A stretch of 64,000 nt of DNA from Microbacterium sp. p3-SID336. GTDB taxonomy: Bacteria; Actinomycetota; Actinomycetes; Actinomycetales; Microbacteriaceae. Position numbers and translations under genes: made by a program. How positions within the stretch are numbered: the stretch's first letter is position 1; every line of letters starts with the position of its first letter. Below the pieces are notes generated by a model, which was not told where the DNA came from, ran no database searches, and saw nothing but the letters and a program-made list of their open reading frames with translations. Where the stretch lies: contig NZ_JALXPE010000004.1 in assembly GCF_025143365.1 (NCBI RefSeq), positions 1 to 64,000 on the forward strand, given 5' to 3'. Positions 58,056-64,000 of the stretch are shown piece after piece.

Positions 58056-58454
58056 TCAGGCCTCGCCGAGGTAGGCGACCCCCTGGATCTCGATCAGCGC
58101 CTCGGGTTGCCAGAGACGGCTGACGCCGATGCCGGCCATCGCCGGGTACTCGCTGCCCGCCATCTCGCGCCACCGCCGACCGATCTCCTTCCCGTGGCGC
58201 TGGTAGTCGTCGACGTCGACCAGGTAGATCGTCACGTCGATGAGGTCGCTCGGCCGGCCGCCGGCATGAGCGAGCGTGGTGAGCACGTTGCCGAACGCCT
58301 GCGTGAACTGCTCGACGATGCCGCCGGGGACGATGCGCCCGTCCTGATCCAGCGCGGTCTGTCCTCCGAGGTGGAGGAAGGGGCCGGCTTTCACGCCGTG
58401 CGCGAAGCCGATCGGCAGGCAGAGCTGTGGCGGGTTGATGATCTCGGCGGACAT
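58056..58454 (-). CDS. RidA family protein (enamine/imine deaminase)
   Basis: A 132-residue RidA/YjgF protein. GPFLHLGGQTALDQDG near residue 26, the catalytic arginine Arg113 (VSRLWQPEALIEIQG) and Glu122 match the enamine hydrolase subfamily, which releases ammonia from reactive enamines or imines. GAAGGAG precedes the ATG. It is divergent from the catabolic operon that includes a 2-aminobenzoyl-CoA-type monooxygenase/reductase, whose product would be an enamine, so a pathway role is plausible (inference). Confidence 0.88.
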   Translation of the reverse strand: MSAEIINPPQLCLPIGFAHGVKAGPFLHLGGQTALDQDGRIVPGGIVEQFTQAFGNVLTTLAHAGGRPSDLIDVTIYLVDVDDYQRHGKEIGRRWREMAGSEYPAMAGIGVSRLWQPEALIEIQGVAYLGEA

Positions 58455-58475
58455 GGACGCTCCTTCTCCAGCGAT

Positions 58476-58514
58476 ATTCTGTCTCACTATTGTGACGGTC
58501 GAGATGATTCTGTC
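58476..58514. promoter_or_regulatory. Direct repeats and palindrome in RidA/FAH promoter region
   Basis: ATTCTGTC occurs at 58476 and 58507, 31 bases apart (about three helix turns), and TCACTATTGTGA at 58484-58495 is a palindrome (TCAC/GTGA) between them. The segment lies between the divergent ridA and FAH-family genes and is AT-rich. The IclR regulator encoded downstream is the likely binder. Confidence 0.5.
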
Positions 58515-58554
58515 ATACTGCCCGGGTATCCCGCGCGACACGGACGGAGATCCC

Positions 58555-59409
58555 ATGCACCTGGCGACACTCGTGGTGAGCGGCGGTGGCACGAGGGCGG
58601 CGGTGCGCCGCGGCGACGCCTGGCTGCTGCTGAATGCGACCGATGTGGGCGCACTCATCCAGAGCCCCACCTGGCGCGACCAGGTCGCCGCCGCCGATGC
58701 GGATCGTCGTCCGTTCCTGGTCGCGCAGGCGGGTGCGGTGCTCGCGACCCCGGTGCCCCGCCCGGCGAAGGTGATCTGCTGCGGCCTCAACTACCGCGAC
58801 CACATCCTCGAGACCGGGCGCGAGGAGCCGGAGTATCCGACGCTGTTCGCCAAGTACGCCGACACGCTGACCGGCCCGCGCGCCGAGATCCGGATCGACG
58901 GATCGTCTCGGGTGGACTGGGAAGCCGAGCTCGCGGTCGTGGTCGGCGACGCTGTCCGGAGGGTCACGCGGGAGGAGGCCAAGGCGGCGCTCCTCGGGTA
59001 CGCCGTGGCCAACGACGTGTCCTGCCGCGACTGGCAGTCGCGCACTCTGCAGTGGTTCCAGGGCAAGGCGTGGGATCGCACCACACCGGTCGGACCGGTC
59101 GTGGTCACCGCCGACGAGGTCGACCCGAGCGAAGGCCTGCGGATCGAAGCCGAGATCGGCGACGAACTGGTGCAGTCGAGCAATACGAGGGAGCTCGTCT
59201 TCGATGCCGCCGCGCTGGTGGCGTACATCTCGCAGTTCACCGCGCTCGCGCCCGGAGACATCGTGCTCACCGGGACGCCCGGCGGTGTCGGCATGGGTCG
59301 GGAGCCGCAGCGCTTCCTGCGGGACGGCGAGATCCTCCGCACCCGCATCGAGGGGATCGGGACGCTGGTCAACCGCATCCGCATCGCCTCCGCCGATTCC
59401 GAGGACTGA
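58555..59409 (+). CDS. Fumarylacetoacetate hydrolase family protein
   Basis: A 284-residue FAH-fold enzyme. KVICCGLNYRDHILETG near residue 73, DWEAELAVVVG near 122 (two metal-binding acids), GYAVANDVSCRDWQ near 150, GKAWDRTTPVGPVV and GDIVLTGTPGGVGMG near 240 are typical. Family reactions hydrolyse a C-C bond next to a keto group, or hydrate/decarboxylate oxo acids; cleaving a dioxo-ring acid or its product would fit the cluster. GGAG precedes the ATG. First gene of the operon behind the repeated operator. Confidence 0.85.
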   Translation: MHLATLVVSGGGTRAAVRRGDAWLLLNATDVGALIQSPTWRDQVAAADADRRPFLVAQAGAVLATPVPRPAKVICCGLNYRDHILETGREEPEYPTLFAKYADTLTGPRAEIRIDGSSRVDWEAELAVVVGDAVRRVTREEAKAALLGYAVANDVSCRDWQSRTLQWFQGKAWDRTTPVGPVVVTADEVDPSEGLRIEAEIGDELVQSSNTRELVFDAAALVAYISQFTALAPGDIVLTGTPGGVGMGREPQRFLRDGEILRTRIEGIGTLVNRIRIASADSED

Positions 59410-59418
59410 GGGGCTGAC

Positions 59419-60330
59419 ATGACCGACGCGACAGCCACCCCGGGGAACACCGAAGACGCCGGGCGGTTCCTCGCCGCGATCCGCTTGGCGGAGACCGAGC
59501 CGGAGATCTTCGACCGGGCGTTCCATGCGATGCCCCAGTACGTGCCGTGGCCGAAGGCCTACGGGGGCGATGCCATCGCACAGGCGGCCGCCGCGGCGCT
59601 CGCGACGGTCGAGGCGGACAGGCAGCTGCACTCGCTGCACAGCACCTTCCTCCGCCCGGTCCAGCCCGGGGAGCTGGTGCGCTACGAGGTCGAGCAGCTG
59701 CGCGACGGCCGAGGCTACTCGACGCGCCACGTGCGCGGGTACCAGGCGGGCAAGGCCGTGTTCCTGACGACGGCTTCGTTCCAGGTGCCGGAGCCCGGTC
59801 CGCGACGGCAGCCGACGATGCCCGATGTTCCGGCGCCCGAGGAGCTGCCCAGCAGCGCGGAAGCCCTCGCGCAGCTCGACGAGTCCGCGGCGACCGACTA
59901 CTGGGCGCACGGTCGCAGCTTCGACGTGCGCCATGTCTCCTTGCCGCTGTACACGAGCCAGACGCGGATGCCGGCGAACAGGAACGAGCGCGACGCGGCG
60001 TCGCAGGGCGTCTGGGTTCGCGCGTTCGAGGCGCTGCCTTCCGACGCCCGCATCCAGCAGCTGGCGCTCGCCTACGTCTGCGACTACACGATCCTGGAGC
60101 CGTCGCTGCGGGCCCTGGGCCTGGACTGGTCGTCGCCGACCCTGTTCACCGCCAGCCTCGATCACAGCATGTGGTTCCACCGGCCGGCCAGAGCCGATGA
60201 CTGGCTGCTGTTCGCGCAGGAGAGCGCGGGAGTCGGCAGCGGGCGTGCGCTGGGTCTCGGTCGCTTCTTCACCCGGGGCGGCGATCTCGTCGCCACGGTC
60301 ATGCAAGAGGGCGTCATCCGGCAGGGATGA
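59419..60330 (+). CDS. Acyl-CoA thioesterase II (TesB family)
   Basis: A 303-residue double-hotdog thioesterase. YGGDAIAQAAAAAL near 48 and SLHSTFLRPVQPGELVRYEV near 73 start the first hotdog; the second carries SLDHSMWFHRPARADDWLLF near 250 (the Asp active-site region). It lies nine bases after the FAH-family gene. It could release CoA from a blocked or finished aromatic intermediate. Confidence 0.88.
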   Translation: MTDATATPGNTEDAGRFLAAIRLAETEPEIFDRAFHAMPQYVPWPKAYGGDAIAQAAAAALATVEADRQLHSLHSTFLRPVQPGELVRYEVEQLRDGRGYSTRHVRGYQAGKAVFLTTASFQVPEPGPRRQPTMPDVPAPEELPSSAEALAQLDESAATDYWAHGRSFDVRHVSLPLYTSQTRMPANRNERDAASQGVWVRAFEALPSDARIQQLALAYVCDYTILEPSLRALGLDWSSPTLFTASLDHSMWFHRPARADDWLLFAQESAGVGSGRALGLGRFFTRGGDLVATVMQEGVIRQG

Positions 60331-60378
60331 CGCCGACGGGGATGGGCGTCGCCCGGCGCAGGAGGAAAGGAACGGGCT

Positions 60379-62790
60379 ATGGGAATGAAGATCGCTGTCG
60401 TCGGCGGCGGACCGGGAGGACTCTACTTCTCGCTGCTGGCCAAGAGGCTCGATCCGAGCCACGAGATCACGATCTGGGAGCGCAACGCCCCCGATGACAC
60501 CTTCGGATTCGGCGTGGTGTTCAGTGAGGAGACGCTCGGGGGCATTCGGAACGCGGATCCCGAGTTCTTCGCTGCGATGGAGGCCGGCATCGCCCGCTGG
60601 AAGGACCTGGACGTGCACTTCCGCGGCGAGACGCTGACGGTGGGCGGTCAGGGCTTCGCAGCGGCCAGTCGGAAGGAGCTGCTGCTGATGCTGCAGCGCC
60701 GGGCCGCAGAGCTGGGAGTGGCCATCCACTTCCGGACCACCGCGCCGGACGTGGATGAGCTGGCGCGCGATCACGACCTCGTCGTGGCGGCGGACGGCAT
60801 CAACTCCGCCGTCCGTGCGCGCTACGCCGAGAGCTTCCGTCCCACGCTCGATCCTCGGCGGTCGCGGTTCATCTGGCTCGGGCTGGATCGTGCGCTCGAG
60901 GCGTTCACGTTCCACGTCAAGCACACGCCGTGGGGCATCATGCAGGTGCACGCCTATCCGTACTCCGCGACCGAGAGCACGTTCCTCGTCGAGATGCACC
61001 AGGACATCTGGCGCGCGGCCGGGCTCGACGCCTCGGATGCTGCGAGCTTCCCTCCCGGGGTGAGCGATGACGCGTCGGTCGCCCGGATCGCCGAGATCTT
61101 CGCCGAGGAGCTCGCGGGTGCCACGCTTCTCACCAACAACTCCAAGTGGGTCACGTTCCACACCGTGCGCAACGAGCGGTGGAGTCACGAGAACGTGGTG
61201 CTGATCGGTGACGCGGCGCACACGGCGCATTTCTCGATCGGCTCCGGCACCAAGCTCGCCCTCGAGGACGCGCTCGCGCTCGCCGCGAACCTGCAGGAGC
61301 GGCCCGGCGACCTGGGCGCGGCGCTCCGTGCGTACGAGGAGGAGCGTCGCCCGGTCGTCCTCTCGATCCAGCGCGCGGCCCAGGCGTCGCTCGAATGGTT
61401 CGAGAACATCGACCAGTACAAGGGCCAGGCCCCCGTCCCCTTCGCGTTCAACCTGCTGACACGATCGCGGCGCATCACGTTCGAGAACCTCCGGCTGCGC
61501 GATCCGGAGTTCGCGGAGCTGGTCCAGAGGGACTTCGCCGCGCGCCTCGGTACCGCGGATGCCCCCGCCATGTTCCAGCCGTGCCGGATCGGAGGGCTCG
61601 CGCTCGCGAACCGGATCGTGGTCTCGCCGATGGACCAGTACTCGGCGCAGGACGGGGTGGTCGGAGACCACCACCTCATCCATCTCGGCAGTCGGGCCGT
61701 GGGGGGCGCCGGGCTGGTGATGACCGAGATGATCGCCCCGTCCGCCGACGGTCGGATCAGTCCCGCCGATGCGGGGCTGTACACCGACGAGCAGCGCGAT
61801 GCCTGGGCCCGGATCGTCGACTATGTGCACACGGCGACGGAGGCCAGGATCGGCGCGCAGCTCGGACACGCGGGCCGGAAGGGCTCGACCAAGCGGATGT
61901 GGGAGGGGATCGACGACCCTCTGGAGGACGGCGGGTGGGAGGTGGTCGGACCCTCGCCCCTGCCCTACGGGCCCGGTAGTCCGGTGCCGCGCGCTCTGGA
62001 GCGCGCCGACCTCGACCGCATCACGGCCGACTACGTGGCGGCTACTCGGCGCGCGGCGGAAGCCGGCTTCGACGTGCTGGAGCTTCACGCGGCCCACGGC
62101 TATCTGCTGTCCTCGTTCCTCTCCCCGCTGGCCAATCAGCGGCAGGACGAGTACGGGGGCTCGCTGGAGAACCGCCTCCGCTTTCCGCTGGAGGTCTACG
62201 ACGCCGTGCGTGCGGAATGGCCGAGCGATCGTCCCCTCCTCGTGCGCCTCTCGGCGACCGACTGGGCGGAGGGCGGGATCACCGACGACGACGCGGTGGA
62301 GATCGCGGCCGCCTTCATCGCGCACGGCGCCGACGGCATCGACGTGTCGTCGGGCCAGGTGGTGAAGCAGGAGCGGCCTCAGTACGGGCGGAGCTACCAG
62401 ACGCCGTTCGCCGACAAGATCCGCAACCGCGTGGCGGCCGCGGCGGGAGTTCCGGTCATCGCCGTCGGCGCCATCTCGTCCTCCGACGACGTGAACTCGT
62501 TGCTCCTCGCCGGCCGCTGCGATCTCGTGGCGATCGGTCGGGGCCACCTCTACGACCCCTACTGGACGCTGCACGCGGCTGCCGACCAGGGCTACGAGGG
62601 GCCGGCGGTCCGTTGGATCCCGCCGTACCGCGCGGGCCGACGCAAGCCTCCGACGGCTCGGACGGATGCCGTCCGCCCCCGCCTCGAGCTGCTGCTCGAT
62701 CCCGTCGTCGAGGACATCCACTCGCGGTGGATCGACGGCGAGACCGTCGCGGCGGGCGTCCGCTCGGCGGAGCTCGACCTTCAGCACTGA
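60379..62790 (+). CDS. Bifunctional flavin monooxygenase/old yellow enzyme reductase
   Basis: An 803-residue fusion. Residues 1-390 are a PHBH-type FAD monooxygenase (VVGGGPGGLY at 7-16, VVAADGINSAVRARY near 136, GDAAHTAHFSIGSGTKLALE near 275). Residues about 395-760 are an old-yellow-enzyme reductase (PCRIGGLALANRIVVSPMDQ, GHAGRKGST, LHAAHGYLLSSFLSPLANQR with the FMN/active-site region near 570). The same fusion is 2-aminobenzoyl-CoA monooxygenase/reductase of Azoarcus evansii, which hydroxylates then reduces the ring; salicylyl-CoA 5-hydroxylase relatives are annotated likewise. AAAGGAA precedes the start; a second ATG two codons on is possible. No CoA ligase is in the window. Confidence 0.88.
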   Translation: MGMKIAVVGGGPGGLYFSLLAKRLDPSHEITIWERNAPDDTFGFGVVFSEETLGGIRNADPEFFAAMEAGIARWKDLDVHFRGETLTVGGQGFAAASRKELLLMLQRRAAELGVAIHFRTTAPDVDELARDHDLVVAADGINSAVRARYAESFRPTLDPRRSRFIWLGLDRALEAFTFHVKHTPWGIMQVHAYPYSATESTFLVEMHQDIWRAAGLDASDAASFPPGVSDDASVARIAEIFAEELAGATLLTNNSKWVTFHTVRNERWSHENVVLIGDAAHTAHFSIGSGTKLALEDALALAANLQERPGDLGAALRAYEEERRPVVLSIQRAAQASLEWFENIDQYKGQAPVPFAFNLLTRSRRITFENLRLRDPEFAELVQRDFAARLGTADAPAMFQPCRIGGLALANRIVVSPMDQYSAQDGVVGDHHLIHLGSRAVGGAGLVMTEMIAPSADGRISPADAGLYTDEQRDAWARIVDYVHTATEARIGAQLGHAGRKGSTKRMWEGIDDPLEDGGWEVVGPSPLPYGPGSPVPRALERADLDRITADYVAATRRAAEAGFDVLELHAAHGYLLSSFLSPLANQRQDEYGGSLENRLRFPLEVYDAVRAEWPSDRPLLVRLSATDWAEGGITDDDAVEIAAAFIAHGADGIDVSSGQVVKQERPQYGRSYQTPFADKIRNRVAAAAGVPVIAVGAISSSDDVNSLLLAGRCDLVAIGRGHLYDPYWTLHAAADQGYEGPAVRWIPPYRAGRRKPPTARTDAVRPRLELLLDPVVEDIHSRWIDGETVAAGVRSAELDLQH

Positions 62791-62835
62791 CCACGGGGCG
62801 CGCAGCGCTCCACCGACCTCGACGAGGAGACCATC

Positions 62836-63609
62836 ATGCAGAACGCCAACGCCCTCGCCGCCGCTCTGGCGGCCGGGACCATCCGGATCATCGACCTGAC
62901 CAATCCGCTGTCGTCGGAGACCCCGACGCTGCGGCTGCCCGAGCCGTTCGCCAACCTGATCGACTTCCGGCTGGAGGAGGTGAGCCGGTTCGACGAGCGC
63001 GGCCCGTTCTGGATGCATCACAACATCCACACGGGCGAGCACATCGGCACCCACCTCGATGCTCCCGTGCACTGGATCACCGGGAAGGACGGTCACGACG
63101 TCGCGAGCATCCCGCCGTCCCGCCTGGTGGGCCCGGCGGCGGTGCTCGACGTCACCGCTCAGGTCGCCGAGAACCCCGACTACCTGGTGACGGTCGACGA
63201 CATCCGGGCCTGGGAGGCTCAGCACGGAGCGTTGCCCGAGAACGGCTGGCTGCTGCTGCGGACGGGATGGGACCGGTTCGCGCAGGACAGGGAGGCGTTC
63301 CTCAACATCGATGGGACCGGCTCGCACACGCCGGGGATGACGGCCGAGACGGCGAGGTGGCTGGCCGAGGAGACGGCGATCTCCGGCGTCGGCGTCGAGA
63401 CGGTCGGCATCGATGCGGGTCGCGGCGCGGAGCTGGATCCGCCCTTCGCCGCGCATCACCACCTCCTGGGCAACGACAAGTACGGCATCACGTCGCTGCA
63501 GAACCTCCGTGCGCTTCCCGCGACGGGCGCCGTCATCGTGGTCGCGCCCCTGCCGATCGTCGGCGGAGGGGGAAGCCCCGCGCGGGTGTACGCGCTGGTC
63601 GACGCCTGA
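62836..63609 (+). CDS. Cyclase/kynurenine formamidase-like metal hydrolase
   Basis: A 257-residue hydrolase of the cyclase/KynB family. The metal motif HxGTHxDxPxH is complete as HIGTHLDAPVH (residues 69-79), and a His pair follows in HHHLLGN near 212. Family members hydrolyse amides or ring ketones and lactones. GACGAGGAG precedes the ATG. Its place after the monooxygenase/reductase suggests ring opening of the dearomatised product or deformylation; the sequence does not show which. Confidence 0.85.
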   Translation: MQNANALAAALAAGTIRIIDLTNPLSSETPTLRLPEPFANLIDFRLEEVSRFDERGPFWMHHNIHTGEHIGTHLDAPVHWITGKDGHDVASIPPSRLVGPAAVLDVTAQVAENPDYLVTVDDIRAWEAQHGALPENGWLLLRTGWDRFAQDREAFLNIDGTGSHTPGMTAETARWLAEETAISGVGVETVGIDAGRGAELDPPFAAHHHLLGNDKYGITSLQNLRALPATGAVIVVAPLPIVGGGGSPARVYALVDA

Positions 63610-63626
63610 CGGCACGGTCGAGGTCG

Positions 63627-64000
63627 ATGAGCGACACCCTGCACTCGCTGACGAAGGCCCTGGAGGTGCTGCACCTTCTGCGTGCTCAGGGGCCGATGCG
63701 TCTGTGCGACATCGCGAGCGCCGTCGGGGTCGGCCGGTCGACGGCGCACCGGCTGCTCTCGACGCTGCGGGAGCAGCGGTTCGTCCGCCAGGAGGTCGGC
63801 GGGCGGCGCTACGAGCTCGGCACGGCGATGCTGTTCTCCTCGACCGTCTCGGCGCTGGAGCATTGCGTGACGGTGAGCCGCGAGGCGATGAACGACCTGC
63901 AGCGTTCGACGGGCGAGACCGTGCATCTGACGGTGCTGCGCGGCGGGGTCTGCCTCTGCGCCGCGAGTGTGCAGTCCGGACGCCCCGGCACCGTCCCGAG
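63627..64000 (+). CDS. IclR family transcriptional regulator, truncated by window end
   Basis: The 5' part of an IclR-type regulator, 124 codons and running off the window. A winged-helix domain comes first: SLTKALEVLHLLRAQGPM, LCDIASAVGVGRSTAHRLL (recognition helix about 30-45), then YELGTAMLFSS typical of IclR. Effector-domain start GETVHLTVLRGGVCLCAASV follows. ATG at 63627 is 18 bases after the cyclase gene and in the same direction. Likely controls the RidA-FAH-monooxygenase cluster through the repeats at 58476-58514. Confidence 0.85.
   Translation, partial: MSDTLHSLTKALEVLHLLRAQGPMRLCDIASAVGVGRSTAHRLLSTLREQRFVRQEVGGRRYELGTAMLFSSTVSALEHCVTVSREAMNDLQRSTGETVHLTVLRGGVCLCAASVQSGRPGTVP

Noticed and set aside
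58513..63615. A 1700-codon open frame on the minus strand
   Set aside because: It is antisense to well-supported genes (FAH, TesB, monooxygenase/OYE, cyclase), has no known motif, and is Arg/Gly/His-rich as expected of a high-GC shadow frame.

Overview
The window is very GC-rich and almost fully coding. Operons are tightly packed, with many ATGA/GTGA stop-start overlaps, and many genes start at ATG/GTG directly after a TANNNT -10 box, as in leaderless actinobacterial transcription. Actinobacterial families (KstR2-type TetR, fused LivM-LivG, bifunctional PutA, a Tat-signal secreted protein of the 'GAAWSVP' type) point to an actinobacterium; Microbacteriaceae, perhaps Microbacterium, is my inference rather than a proven assignment. 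No tRNA, rRNA, CRISPR array, insertion sequence or phage gene was seen. No stretch longer than about 180 bases lacks a gene; the longest non-coding pieces are 38295-38472, 46917-47086, 30437-30592 and 53090-53231.

Region 1 (31-5097) holds a branched-chain-amino-acid-type ABC uptake system (LivH, a LivM-LivG fusion, LivF), an ASCH protein and an MFS transporter. Region 2 (5170-33188) is the core of the window: a catabolic cluster of about 25 genes that matches the KstR2 regulon of mycobacteria and rhodococci, which degrades the last two steroid rings (HIP, the C/D-ring indanedione propionate). Recognisable members are kstR2, fadD3, fadE30, fadE31 and two smaller FadE proteins, ipdA/ipdB (two pairs), ipdC, ipdF, echA20, fadA6 and a homologue of the Rv3548c SDR. 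The genes lie in divergent blocks, and each divergent promoter region carries one to three copies of a palindrome close to the known KstR2 box AnCAAGnnCTTGnT (eight copies found). Accessory genes not in the mycobacterial core (three SnoaL-like proteins, extra SDRs, an aldo-keto reductase, a VOC protein, a gamma-carbonic-anhydrase-like protein, a second thiolase, an extra crotonase) share these promoters. No steroid A/B-ring or side-chain genes are in the window, so the organism may use HIP-like intermediates directly, or the upper pathway may be elsewhere.

Two unrelated pieces interrupt region 2: a Tat-secreted protein plus a CPBP protease (9136-10650) and a leaderless NYN-domain gene (26206-26940). 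Region 3 (33163-49560) is mostly housekeeping: coaE, an acetyltransferase, a thioesterase, membrane proteins of unknown role, the pntA-pntB transhydrogenase, bifunctional putA, a small membrane protein/XRE/alcohol dehydrogenase operon behind a promoter framed by an 18-bp inverted repeat, and a dimethylargininase-like hydrolase/ornithine aminotransferase operon. PutA, RocD and the hydrolase converge on arginine, ornithine, proline and glutamate metabolism.

Region 4 (49621-57962) has an MFS exporter with its MarR regulator and palindromic operator, cutC, a lipase-like hydrolase, a DUF1684 protein, a domain-permuted lipoate ligase coupled to an orphan DNA methyltransferase, and a FAD amine-oxidase-like protein next to an Lrp/AsnC regulator. 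Region 5 (58056-64000) is a second catabolic cluster: RidA, a fumarylacetoacetate-hydrolase-family protein, an acyl-CoA thioesterase II, a flavin monooxygenase/old-yellow-enzyme fusion of the 2-aminobenzoyl-CoA (or salicylyl-CoA) type, a kynurenine-formamidase-like cyclase and an IclR regulator cut off by the window end. Together these suggest dearomatisation of an aromatic CoA ester followed by imine hydrolysis and ring opening.
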